Shown here in pieces: positions 33,692 through 45,419 of a stretch of 64,000 nucleotides of DNA. The DNA comes from Vandiemenella viatica (Eukaryota > Arthropoda > Insecta > Orthoptera > Morabidae), in contig CM061921.1 of NCBI GenBank assembly GCA_031002005.1, positions 170,446,935 through 170,510,934 of the forward strand, written 5' to 3'. Under the pieces are notes generated by a model. The model was given only the letters and a program-made list of their open reading frames with translations. It was not told the DNA's origin and searched no databases. Within the stretch, counting starts at the first letter, position 1. Each line of letters opens with the position of its first letter. The position numbers were made by a program, and so were the translations under genes.

Positions 33692-34040
33692 CCTACAAAC
33701 TGTAAATCTCGGAGATAACACTAATCACATCAACAAACCATTAAAGATGAAATATAAAATGAAAATACACTGCTCAGTGACTGTTCGACCGCTACTAACA
33801 TGACTGCCTACAAAATGTAAACACTCAGAGATTATAGTAACCAAATCTACACACCACTAAAGATGAAATATAAAACGAAAATACGCTACTGTAATCAGGG
33901 ACTGTTCAACCGCTACTAACATGCACTGCCTACAAAATGTAAACACTCAGAGATTACCCTAACCAAATCTACATGCCACTAAAGATAAAATATAAAACGA
34001 AAATATGCTACTGTTCTCGGCGACTGTTCAACTGCTGCTT
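33692..34040 (-). promoter_or_regulatory. Tandem monomers in the LINE 5' leader
   Basis: Three copies of a unit of about 115-122 bp start with 'cctacaaaatgtaaacactc' at 33692 (variant), 33807 and 33929, each containing 'aaagatgaaatataaaa', 'cgaaaata' and 'ctgttcaaccgct'. They lie directly 5' (antisense direction) of ORF1, where some LINEs carry tandem promoter monomers. The promoter role is inferred from position only. Confidence 0.7.
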
Positions 34041-34049
34041 GCGTCATTT

Positions 34050-36801
34050 TAAGTTACACCAAACAAATTGCAGGAGGCATGTCGTGTTATTAAGAAGAGA
34101 AAAAAAACAAAAGTCTAGGCCGACCTTTGTGAGCACCATTAACGATTCCAACCATGTCGTCAAAAGTATGGGAGCCTATCCGCCTTATAGTTCAAAGGTA
34201 ATGTCGATCACCAGTATGTGAATTGCTGGATCAGGGGCATGTAGTCACTGATGAGTGAAGCTTCACATAGCTGTAGGCAGTGTCATTTGCTGCTATCACT
34301 TATTCTGCAACTTTAGACCTTCATGTCCTACAATGAAGAATTAATGTAAAAAGTGATGTTTTATGCTTTACTTCTTCATATACAAAGGTCTACAGTAGCC
34401 CATTCACATCAAGGCTACTGCACTTAGACTTAAACAGGGCCAGAGACACTTCACCAGGGTCAGGCTCGAGCCAGTGCCCAGTGTAACAAAGATGGGAAAG
34501 TATACCTTCTGGATATTTTAGCAATTGTTAGACTGAAGGATACTTCCCCAACTCGTGAAAAGAAGCAACACCATTCACATTTTTAAAACCTGGCAAGTTG
34601 TTACTGGGTAGCTATTGTAGCATTTTTTTAACAAGCTAGGTTGGGAAGGCACTGGAGCAGATGGTGACTCATCACCTGGTCTGATGCTTAGAATCCCTAA
34701 ACCTGTGAAGCCACTTTCAGCTTGGATTCAGGAAATTCTGCTCCACCTTGGATAACCTGATCCCGCTGGAAGTGGCTATACAGGATATGTCCATTTGCAG
34801 CCAGCACCTTGGGGGTATCTTTTTCGACATAGATAAGGCCAACAGTACTACCTGGTGGCACATAATTTTAAAGCAGTTATATGACTTGGATTTTAGGGGA
34901 AGTCTGCCATGGTTTTTACAATCGTTTTCATCATAGCTTGTGTTGTGAAGTTTCAATTTTTTTTTTTTATATATCAAGGAGAACAGTGTTCCTCAAGGTT
35001 TGGTTTTAAATTTGACCATTTTGCTGTTGCTATTAATAGTATTTCTTCAGTTGTGAGGAGTCCCATTCGATATACCTTATTTGTTGACAACACTTTATTT
35101 TTTGTTCATCATCTAGCCTGAGAGGTGCTGAGAGCGGACTGACATTAAATATGCTGGATGAAAGTTTTTTTTCTGTTGAGAAAATCCACTGTGTTCTCTA
35201 TAATTATATCCATGGTCTTTTGACAGAATTGCATTTCAAGTTGAGGAACACTGTTTTAAGTTTTAATTAAACTGTTTGTTTTCTGGGCAGGCTGCAACAT
35301 CTTAGAGATGTGAAAGCCAGAGCCCTAAGTGTTCTGAGGCTGACCGCTCGTGCCTACTACAATTTTATTGTATGTTCATGGTTGGAGACGGTTGCATAGT
35401 ATGTGGTTTGGCGAGGGACTGCTACTTCCAGATTGTCGATTTTTTACTTATGGCTTTACGCCTTGTCAATGTCGAAATGATTAGAGGTGGGATGAGATGA
35501 GGGACAAGGAACGAGAAGGAATTCGGCCATGGCCTTTTGAAGGAAGCATCCCAGCATTCACCTGTAGTGATTTTTGGTAAACCATGGAAAACCCAAATCT
35601 GGATGCCTGGAAAGGGATTCGAACCGAATGCAAGGCCAGAGTGTTAGCCACTCACTCACAACGCTCGGTGAGATGAACTTTTGCTTGTCATTTGGCAACA
35701 TCTCGGCATGGTTTGACACTTCATTCACATTGCTTTAATACCTGGTTGCCTCATATATATAATACAGTGATTAATACAACCTTTGAAGGCCTCTACAGTA
35801 ACAACGGTAGAGCTATAAAACCATTTAGCTATTGTACAAAGGCTGTTTTAGAAGAATATTGTAACGAGTTGCCTCCTTTTTATCACCAAAGTTGGAGTAA
35901 ATTTCCCCCCTGGATTTTAAGAAACCCAGAAAAATTTCAGAACTTTTATGGTACAGCAAGCCGTTTACTGCTGACAGTGTTTTTAATTATGTTATCAAAT
36001 GAGCATCACACATTTACCCTGATGTAAACTGATGCATCTAAGCATGCTAAAAAATTAGGTTGCTCTGTAGTGTGCCCTCAAATGACTTATAATTACAAGC
36101 ATGTGCAGCGTATACACTGTGGAATGTTAATGTTGTTCCAGCATGTGAAAGTAAGGCACAATATGAAGTACATCATATGCTCTGATTCCCTCAGTTGTAT
36201 TCAGGCACTGAGAAACATGTGCCCAGCAGACTATTTGGTCCAGGACATATAGGATGCCCTCCAATCTGTCTAATCATGTGGAAAGGAGGTTTACTTTTGC
36301 TGTGTACCTGGACATTTGGGAATCAGAGGGAATGAGGCAGCAGATGATGCTGCCAAGTTAGCCTATGACAAGGTCAGAATCGACTCCAAGTTAGATCTCG
36401 CCTCATTATTGAACAGAGATATATTCGATTTATGGATAAAGCAATGGCATAATGTACTTTGGTTGTTCAAACTAACCATTCAGCCATCGATCAGCTCTTT
36501 ACGGTGGGCGAGAAGGGATGTGGTACTCCTTACTCGCCTACGCATAGGACAATGTCATTTGACATACTTTTCATCTTCATCTGGAGGACCCTCCAGAATG
36601 TGATTCTTGTGGCATACTTTTGGCAGTGTGCCAAATTTTAATTGATTGTATATCATGTTTAGTTTTAAGAACAGATTTTGGACTAGCCAATGATCTGCCC
36701 TACATTTTAAACAATGACAGCAGCAATGTGGTGGAGATTTTAAAAAATTTTGCACTGGCTGATCTCGTCCCAAAATTTTTGGCAGACTGGCTTAGTTTTT
36801 A
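34050..36801 (+). pseudogene. Jockey-type LINE RT and RNase H, sense, degenerate
   Basis: After a stretch with 'PTFVSTINDS' and 'ARDTSPGS', RT pieces follow: 'LGFRKFCSTLDNLIPLEVAI' (34725-34780), 'FFDIDKANSTTWWHIILKQL', 'AINSISSVVRSPIRYTLF' and a catalytic box altered from V/ADD to VDN (35080-35095). The C-terminal RNase H part has 'TDASKHAKKLGCSVV', 'KYIICSDSLSCIQALRNM', 'VPGHLGIRGNEAADDAAKLA' (36305-36365) and 'LTRLRIGQCHLTYF'. An antisense SINE interrupts it at 35440-35670. No endonuclease is found between the ORF1 fragment at 30 kb and this block. Confidence 0.82.
35440..35670 (-). mobile_element. tRNA-derived SINE, copy 2
   Basis: Antisense copy with poly-T at 35440, 'ccatggccttttgaaggaag', 'aaaccatggaaaacccaaat', the box-B complement 'gggattcgaacc' and 'acgctcggt' at the end. 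It is inserted in the LINE between its RT and RNase H parts. Confidence 0.88.
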
Positions 36802-37170
36802 ATATGGAGCATTGTTTCTTTTACAGTCAGCCATCCATGTATGTTGTAATTGATTGTTTTAAGTATTAGTCTTGTTTGTTTAAATCTGGTTTGTCATTTT
36901 TACTGCCAGCCAAACATATATAGTTGTAATGTGCATTAGATCTGGTAGGCCAGACATTATTTTGTTTTAATGCCTTTTAAAGCTGGTTTTCCTTTTTACT
37001 GCCAGCCAGACATTGTAAAATTTTTGTTTTGAGTGGTGATTTTACAGCCAACATTCTAGTATTTTATATTGCTGTCTGTGACTCTGACCTCCTTACAGTC
37101 AGCCATGCATATAATAATTTTGTATATTTTTGAGTCACACTGCCAAACCAATTGTGCTACAGCACTAATG
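36802..37170 (+). repeat. LINE 3' UTR with iterated cagcca motif
   Basis: 'tttac(t/a)g(c/t)cagccaaacat'-like phrases recur near 36823, 36900, 37000, 37045 and 37098, with T-rich spacers. This follows the end of the RNase H/C-terminal coding part and fits a repetitive LINE 3' UTR. Confidence 0.55.
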
Positions 37171-40100
37171 ACTCTACTGTTGAGACACCCTCACAATCCA
37201 ATAACAGCTTCAAAAAACTGTACTTGATTTATTACATTAGAGGTGAACTTGATGAGTATTTTATGTAGGAAGATAAGCTGGGCAAAATGCCTATGAGCTT
37301 TGTACAAAAACTGTTGAAGGACTCGCTTGTTGAAATTGAGGGTTTAAGTAAAATAAAAGGAATAGAGGGTCAGGTGAATTTTCAGGGGGCAACTAGATAT
37401 GCGAAGCTTAATGCAGGTATATTGAGAGAAAGGCATGATTGAAGGAATAGGATATGAGAACACAATTTGATGAGGCAGATGGCATGGAAACTGTAGAGGG
37501 ACAGGTGTGTATCTGTTCATGACTTATTAGGAAATCCATAGAAAAAGAAGAAACAAAAAAAAAAGATTGATACTACAGCATACAAGCCAGGCAAACAGTG
37601 AGGGGAACAAAAATGGTTATATATAATTTTTATTTTTAAAAAAGAAAAAACTGAGATAGAAATATTAAACACTTTGAACAATAATTTATTTAAATGGAAA
37701 AAGCATAAAACATGAAGATGGAATCTCATTGCAAAAACATTAATATCCTAAAATAAAAAGTTATTAATATAATAAATAATAATAACTGTACAGATGATGT
37801 GTGGAAGTATCACACATAATTTATTTGTACAGGAAACGCATAATCCATGAGTACGAAATACCTTAGTAATAATGTTCAGTACATGAAGGCACGAGAACAG
37901 AATCTCATTGTAAAAATGTTACAAAAAATTTTGAAGGCCACAGGCAAAACAGAAGTGGAAATAAAAGGCATATGTTTAAGCATAAATTCAAAGAAACGTA
38001 ATAACAAGCCCAAGGCCAGCTGGTACCACGTGGATGCAGTGGCATACATAAAGAGAGAGTGCACCTGTTTTGGTGGGAAGGCAAGGTGTCAGAAACAAAC
38101 TGGTTGAATCATCTTGACACATGGTGGAAAGACAAAGGTTTATGCACAATGAGATAGGAACGGGCAGGGCAATACATAAGGTGGCCCTGGGTCATGATGA
38201 TGGTAATAATAAGCAGGAAAGTGATTGAAAGTAATGAAACTAAGGAAGGATAGGGAAATTCACTCTAACACTTACTTTTGATGACTGCTGCTGGGATTCA
38301 CGAACAAAAAAAATTATTAACGTGTGTAATGCAATAGGTTAGTACTCAACCTTATACTTATAAGTAGCTGAGATGCTTGGCAAGGAGGTTGGCTGTGATT
38401 ACACGTGCTAAGTGAATGGGGAATCCAGGTAATGAGATCGGGATGACTGGAGTGGTGTTTAAGGTGGGCACGAAAATACTGAAACAATAATTCTGGAGAA
38501 ATATTATTGTAAGTTGTGTGGAAACGTCACCAAAATAATGAATGGACATAAATACTAACAGAAAATATTAATTAGGTGATATTAAATTTAAGATTTTTAA
38601 ATTATGTGACTAAATGTGGTTCTACTGGAAGTGTCTTACTGATTGAGGCCTGGAGGTTGACTGGTTTCAAGAATATGTTACTAAGCTACTTCCCATCTGT
38701 GGAGTTTACCATGTGTTACATATGGAGTGCCTACTGATACGATTTTAGCTCTCCAATGAAATATACCCCGCACTTCCTTGAACATCTGTACACAGTCCCC
38801 ACTCCTCTACTGCCAGACTCCTTCCATAGATATCTTTTCCTCGTACACTAACATTCCCTGCTGTCAGGTCTTCAGTTCCATGGATCACTTCCAGGAAATG
38901 TAAGCTCCCCCGGGACATCCTACCTCATTTCCTTCACTCACCTCATTCTGTCTAAAAGCTTCTTCTCATTCGACTCTTATGTTTACCATCAGACATGTAG
39001 CACTGCCATGGATTATACACATGACCCCTCCATATGCAAACCTGTTCCACGGGCATGACTTCTTACTTTCTTTCCACAAACTGCACATATTTTTTCATGG
39101 AATCAACCCTGCTACCCCTCACACATACTTTAGCTGACCACCTAATATTAACAATACCTTGGTGCACAAATATTCACCTTATAATTCTTCCCGTGCAACT
39201 GACCATACTGCAAAATGTGTAATATACACCTGGCACCACCACCTACTCAAATCTGACCACAGGGTTACATTTACTATCATTGGACATGCCAAATGCAGAA
39301 TTACACACCTCACATATCAACTCACCCGTCTTCACTGTACGTATTGGTCTAACTATTAAGTAACTTTCCAATAAGTTTTCCACAGGCAAGCAGTATATAC
39401 TATCCAAATTTCATTTTACTGCTTACTGGGTATTCTGGTTGTCAATGTAAACAAGCAATTTAGTCACATTCCAAATATATTATGTTTCAGGTCTGGTCCA
39501 ACTTTAAATTTGCAGTGCAGAATTTTGCATGGTTACAGAACTATTTGTACGGGATTCTAGATTTATCGGACTATGGCACATCTGCATTAACAACTACTTT
39601 CCCACTTCATGAGTGCAATTTTAAATTATTTTGGCCCTGATTCCACATTAAACTGTAGGTCCCAGAGGAAAGAAACTGGATGTCCTACCTCTGACACAAT
39701 GGCTTAGTATGCCTCCTTCGGGAGGATCCAACCAACCTTCAGGTTGTGGACTAAGTTAAGTTAAGTGATTTTGGTCAAATGTTCAACATTTCCACATATA
39801 ATGGGGTACTTGATACTGAAAAGAAAACTATTAAACTTAAATTGAAAAAGACGGAGTAAGTTCTAATGGTACAGAAAATCAACTGATAACATACAATTTT
39901 TGATTAAAAACAAATTCTTAAAAGTTACCTGATGTGGTACGGTAATTAGAGCATGTGACATCACAGTATATTTAAGGTTTTAAGGCAATCTATTAATACT
40001 TATTTCTGATTTCTAATCTATAAAACAAATAATATTTTAAATGAAAGCTGGATTTACCAAAGCAAATAGCTCTAATTTGCCCAAAATTGATGTGACAATG

Positions 40101-40305
40101 CTGGGAAAGTTTTTAAACTGGTGATGTTTTCATAGCAGAATTCCGGAATGTCAAAATTTACCTCAAAGTATACATATTCAAAACCTGAGAGTGTACTTTC
40201 ATGCCGAAAAATGCAAATATTGTCATATAGTTAAGAAAAGTTATATAACAATGAAGTCTATCTTAGAGTTGTATTTGAATGTTAGGCTTTAGACTTAATT
40301 TAGAG
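37171..40305 (+). other. Intron block without named features
   Basis: AT-rich. The frame 37847-38107 (86 codons, Lys-rich with three Cys near its end) has an ATG and no recognised domain. A copy of the ggatagggaaat repeat lies at about 38255-38300. Block 38760-39360 is pyrimidine-rich like 53160-53700. The last eight bases (40298-40305) are the target duplication of the following hAT. Confidence 0.4.
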
Positions 40306-42772
40306 CAGCGGTAGGCAACGCGCGGCCCGCGTGCCGCATGCGGCCCATAACCTCTTTATTTGCGGCCCGTGTCTGTCTTATAAAAATCATCGAAAGCCCA
40401 TATTATAAAATAATAAAATATAAATGCATGAAAGAGTGAACGCAATCTAACAGCACAGCGAATGAGCTATGCGAACAGAGCAGGACAAGTGCGAGTGGGA
40501 ACAATTCCCCCACTCTCTCCTATGATTGAAACAATAGGTCTCGCTTGCTCGCCGTCCGTCCGCGCTGGCTGCGTCATTGAATGAAACAAATTATTTCGTG
40601 TGTGCACACCGCCGCCGCGGTCCTGTACCTACGATTTAGTTATTGTTCTGTGACCTACGAGTACCTACTATTTTGTTTACAGTTCTGTAAGTGTGAGATA
40701 TTGTTGTTCATACAATTACATAGCGAAATTAAGTTATATGTTATAAACAAGGCTTTTATTCTTACATCGTCTATTTGGCATTGCTGGTTATAAGTTTTAC
40801 TGATGGCTACAAAAAAGAGGAATTTAATTGAAGAAAATAGAGTGTTTAACGGTGCATGGACAGGTTAATACTTTTTTATTCATTGTAATGTAAAGCCGCT
40901 ATGCTTAATATGCCTAAAAACCCTTGCTATACAAAAAGAATATAACCTCAAACGTCACTATGATACCGAGCATAAAGCAAAATTTGCGTGCTCAGTTGGT
41001 GACTCCCTGAAAAAAAAAAAATCAACTCACTCAAATCTTCATTCAAGAAACAACAAAGTGTTTTTAAGGTGCAAATTCAAAGTAACGAGTCAAATATATG
41101 TGCGAGTTTAAGGGTGGCGGAAATACTTGCCAAGTCTGGTTGATCGTTTATCCACAGCGAATTAATAAAACAATGTGCCTTAGCAATGGCTGAAGAGGTA
41201 TGCCCAGATCAAAAAAAAAAAAAAAAATTTGAAAATATAAGCTTATCTGCCAGAACTTGTCCCCGCGCACTGAACATTTGGGCACTAATTTATGCGAAAA
41301 ACTTCGGGAAAAAGCACAACAATTTGAATGGTTCTCCTTAGCTACCGATAAAAGTAATGATGTGTCAGATACTGCCCAGCTTCTAATATTTTTTCGTGGA
41401 ATTGATAAGTACTTCAACGTAGTGAGGAACTTTTGCAGTTATGTAGTTTGAAGGGAACGACTACGGGAGAAGCTTTGTTTTGTCATTTAGAACAGGTAAT
41501 GATGTCAATGCAATTAGGGTGGGAAAAATTGTTAAGTCTAACAACTGACCGAAGTAGAAACATGAGTAGGCAAAACAAGGGCCTGGTGGGTAGAATTAAA
41601 ACAAAATTGGCAGAGATAGGATGTGAAATCCTGTTATTTTTCATTGCATTATCCGTTAAGACGCATGTTGTTCCAAAGTCGTTTAACTGAGAAAAGTAAT
41701 GGACATTGTGATATCCACTGTAAACTATATCAGAAATAATGGGTTGACACATCGTCAATTCCGAGAGTTTCTATCCGAAATGAAAGCAGATCATCAAGAT
41801 GTCCTTTATTATTCAGAAGTAAGATGTTTAAGTAAAGGTGCAATACTGAAAAGATTTTTCGATCTCAGAAAAGAAATCAACACTTCTATGAATCAGAAAG
41901 GTAAATCTGTTCCAGAGCTAACAGACCTCAATGGTAAATACATCTTGGATTTTTGACAGGTTTAACTCATGAATTAAATACGCTGTATGTCAAGCTTCAA
42001 GGAAAAAACAAACTAATATCTGATATGCATATGGACATAAAGGCGTTCCAAACTAAAAACCGGATCTTCAAAAAACATATTGATGAAAAAAAAATCAGAT
42101 CACTTCCCAAATTGTCTAAAGGCTGCCGAGGAAGCTGGCATTGATTTTAATTTAGATAATGAATGAGAAAGTGAAATACATTTTAATGGAGTTACAAGGT
42201 TAATTCAGTGACAGATTTGGTGATTTCGAGAAGGTTTCGAACAAACTGAAGATTTTTGCTAACCCTTTTTCATGCGATGTTGAGGATGTACCCAGTAATT
42301 TACAAATGAATGTGATTGAACTTCAATCCAATGAGAGTCTAAAAAATACCTTTTATGAGATTAATGATTTGGTCAAATTTTATCTTATTGAATTGAAAAA
42401 GTTTGCTCAGCAGCTTATTTCAAGTTTTGGAAGCACTTATTTATGCGAGCAAACTTTTTCGATTGTCAATCATGAAAAATATAAATACGCTTCTCGTCTC
42501 ACAGATGAGCATTTGATAGGGTATAGTACGTATTTCAACTTCTAACACCAAAGCTGACATTCAAAAAATAGTCTGTCAAATGCAACCTCAAACGTCATAC
42601 TGAATTTAGTATGTAAGATCAATTTTGTAACTTTTCTTCATTTTTATCCTCATTTGTATTAATAAAAATTTGAAAACTGAGTTTTCGCATTTTTACTGTG
42701 TATGTGCAGCCCCGCCTTTACCTTATTTTGCCCCCTTGTGGCCCTTGCCTGCTAAAAGGTTGCTGACCGCTG
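40306..42772 (+). mobile_element. hAT transposon with exact 8-bp target duplication
   Basis: Ends 'cagcggtaggcaacg' and (reverse complement) 'cagcggtcagcaacc' form a hAT-type inverted repeat. Flanks 40298-40305 and 42773-42780 are both atttagag. Length is 2467 bp. Subterminal 'gcggcccg' repeats lie at 40320-40370, and CpG-rich sequence at 40540-40625 probably forms the leader. Confidence 0.93.
40803..42545 (+). pseudogene. hAT transposase (BED-finger, ZBED/GTF2IRD2-like), broken
   Basis: Starts at ATG 40803 ('MATKKRNLIEENRVFNG') with a BED-type finger in 'PLCLICLKTLAIQKEYNLKR' followed by HYDTEH. The central part includes 'ATDKSNDVSDTAQLLIFFRG', 'GRIKTKLAEIGCEIL' and 'EFLSEMKADHQDVLYYSEVR' with 'CLSKGAILKRFFDLRKEI', residues common to the hAT lineage that gave ZBED5/8 and GTF2IRD2-type proteins. 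The C-terminal dimerisation block appears near 42420-42540 ('FGSTYLCEQTFSIVN'). Many frameshifts and stops, plus short A-run insertions (about 41010, 41213), abolish the frame. Confidence 0.85.
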
Positions 42773-42784
42773 ATTTAGAGGATA

Positions 42785-42789
<5 letters not shown>

Positions 42790-42827
<38 letters not shown>
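42790..42827. repeat. Poly-A run of about 38 bases
   Basis: Uninterrupted A tract beginning ten bases after the hAT target duplication. It may be a retroposed tail or slippage; no SINE body adjoins it. Confidence 0.9.
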
Positions 42828-42829
<2 letters not shown>

Positions 42830-43139
42830 TTTTTTAGAAACTAAATATTTAATACTATAAACAATGTTTCTATTTCTTGAATATCTTGCTTAGCAATTAT
42901 TTGTTTCTCTTCAGTTTTGGAAACCAAGGTATCATCTATGAGTATTTTATTTATTTATTTATTTATCAATCTTGTTCCATGGATCCCTGCTGAGGAAGTA
43001 CCTCTGGGATGTGAAACATGTCATTGTTGATACATATACACATAATATGAGTCATATCATAGTAAATATATATATATACATATTTTACAAATACAAGAAA
43101 TAATAATAAACATACATTTTTGCAACTGAGTTTTGCAAA

Positions 43140-43610
43140 TGTCATAATGAGTACAATTAATTATTTTCTTCAAATTCTTGAATGGAGTAGGAGGAGTTGC
43201 CAATAAGATAATCTCCAAGTTTTTGTTTGAATACATCTTTATTATCTGAAAGCTGTTTTATACAATTAGGTAATTTATTAAACAGATGTATCCCAGAATA
43301 ATTAACTCCTCTTTGTACTAATGACAGAGATGTTTGTGTTTTATGCAAGTTATTTCTGTTTCTTGTATTGAAACTGTGTACCTGTGAATTAGGTGTAAAC
43401 AGGTTAAAATTTTCTATGACAAAGCTCATGAGAGAATATATATACTGAGAATACATTGTAAGAATATTGAGTTTCTTAAAGAGTTGTCTGCAAGAAGTTC
43501 TTGGTTTTACCCTACACAGAAACCTAATAGCTCTTTTCTGTGCTATGAAAACTTTTTTACTTTGTGAAGAGTTTCCCCAAAAAATTATGCCATATGACAT
43601 TACTGAATGA
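43140..43610 (-). pseudogene. LINE pol C-terminal fragment, antisense
   Basis: An open antisense frame of 147 codons (43157-43600) reads 'MSYGIIFWGNSSQSKKVFIA', 'QKRAIRFLCRVKPRTSCRQL', 'VHSFNTRNRNNLHKTQTSLS', 'GVNYSGIHLFNKLPNCIKQL' and ends 'GNSSYSIQEFEENN'. This is the post-RT C-terminal region of Jockey-type LINEs (YGIIFWGNS... QKRAIR... NTR... GxxYxGxxxFNxLP). No RT catalytic core is attached, so it is a short 5'-truncated copy. Its frame is undamaged. Confidence 0.8.
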
Positions 43611-43639
43611 AAATATGAGGAGCATAGCTTCCACGATTT

Positions 43640-43850
43640 GGATCAAAATTAATTGAGTTGAGACACTAATTTATCAGAAGATTTCAAATTGTCAAGCCTA
43701 TTTTGTAGATATTTAAAGTCATCTGCATCTAAACTTCCAAATATAGTTTTTAGAATTTTTCTGCCTAAATCGAAAATTCTAGTATCTTCATGAGGTTATA
43801 TTTCCGAAAGGTCAACAAATTTCTTCTTCAAAACAGTGTACATAACTCTT
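43640..43850 (-). pseudogene. Env-like fragment of an insect endogenous retroelement
   Basis: The minus-strand stretch 'FDLGRKILKTIFGSLDADDF' followed by 'KYLQNRLDNL' resembles the region after the cleavage site in the F-type envelope proteins of insect Gypsy/errantivirus-like elements (Gly-rich, then GxLDxxD). Only about 60 residues can be read, with stops on both sides, so nothing functional remains. The resemblance is from memory and weak. Confidence 0.3.
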
Positions 43851-44039
43851 AAGATTGGTGGAGATGGAACATATTATCATATTACTATATGAAATGCTTC
43901 TTTTAAGAATTTCATTTAACTTGCTGAAGACAAGTCCTATCAATCACTTTGTCCCTTTCATCTTGGAAATTATAATGTATTGGATAATGGTGACAGTGAA
44001 ACTATCTTCAAGCACTGAAAATAGGTTAGGGAAAAACTA

Positions 44040-44930
44040 CCAGTCACTCACCACATTCCAAATCCGATGAAGGCAGAAGTATGTGCATTCGCTTTGAGTA
44101 ATCAGCATCAGCAGCTCAAAGTGAACTTCTGCCAATAAAGTGCTAATCACGTTTTCTACACTAAGTATCTTAGCATCACCTTAAATCATTCCTTAATGTT
44201 CAATAAACACCTGGAAAACACAATACAGAAACTTTAGGAATAACATCATGAAGCAGAGCTTTATGGGGAGCTTATGCCTTCTCTGTGTCGTCTCACTACG
44301 ATCAATCACCCTCACCATTGTTTACCCTGTAGCTGAATACTGTGCTCCAGTGTAGCAACATAGTGCTCACACTAGAAAAATGTACGTTCATCTGAATGAG
44401 TTTATGAGATTCATAACTGGCACACTAAAATCCACCTCATTCCTTGGGTTACATATCATCAGTAACAGATCACACCTCCAGATATAAGACGTCAACAAGC
44501 AATGGCTCGTGATTTGAGAAAGTTACTTCATCCTGACAATCTACAGGATTTCCGAATCCACTAGGTCCTTGATGATCTACCCCTCCCCACCCCCCCAATT
44601 GTCTCAAATCTAGTATGGCATGATGTATCTGACTTCAATGTCAAGGAAAAATGATGACAAAGCTGGAACACTGCTCCTGTAAAACATCAAGATATTGAAG
44701 ACCCCGCAAATGGACTCCCAGGATTCCATCTGAAGAGAGACCAGTGGAAATTAAACTAAACTGCCTAGGTGGGATTCTCTTGCCTGTGACTGTAGAGCTC
44801 CTTTCCAGACTGTGGAGTACATCATTAAGGAAGTGCGGTGGACCACGTCGGGATGTTATCAGTGCTACAATTTCATTCTTAGCTTGGCTGCAACAACTGG
44901 ACATTGATTTGTGAATGCTACCAACATTCT
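44040..44930 (+). pseudogene. LINE pol C-terminal remnant, sense
   Basis: Fragments in shifting frames: 'VAEYCAPV' (44325-44348, cf. AEYACPVW), 'RFITGTLKSTSF' (44405-44440, cf. CRLVTGCLKPTP), 'GLHIISNRSHLQI'. They are spaced as in the C-terminal domain of the LINE at 23878-24615 and probably come from the same or a sister family in opposite orientation. Heavily decayed. Confidence 0.6.
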
Positions 44931-45419
44931 TGTTCTTATATATATTTATATGTATCACATTACTTGATTAGCCACACAATAAATAAATAAAATGAATACT
45001 CATCACAGATGAAGGCAGGAGGGCCAGACGAATACAAGAAAACACAAAAAACAAGCGAAACAAATTGCAGGGGAAAGAGGTGTACCATGGCAGGTCCCAA
45101 TATATACACATCTTCAACCTGCCATATGTCCCACCTCTTGCACAGTTTATGAACAAAATAATCTGAAATGTGTTTGTTTTATTTTATTTTATTGAGTTCT
45201 TCTGGCTCTCCTGCCTACATGTGTGGTGAGTGACAGGTTGTTTTTCCCTATCCTATAAATTATAATATATTACAATGGATCAATATTTATCATTCTCTTT
45301 AGCAAATATGATACAATTGTTCAGAGATCAAATGAACATCGGGGATACACATCAACATGAAAAATAGTAGTTAAAAATATTACCCTCAAAGAAAACATTG
45401 TTAATATTATGATCTATCA

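Noticed and set aside
43855..44070. 71-codon plus-strand frame
   Set aside because: Low-complexity hydrophobic composition; it overlaps LINE remnants and shows no motif.
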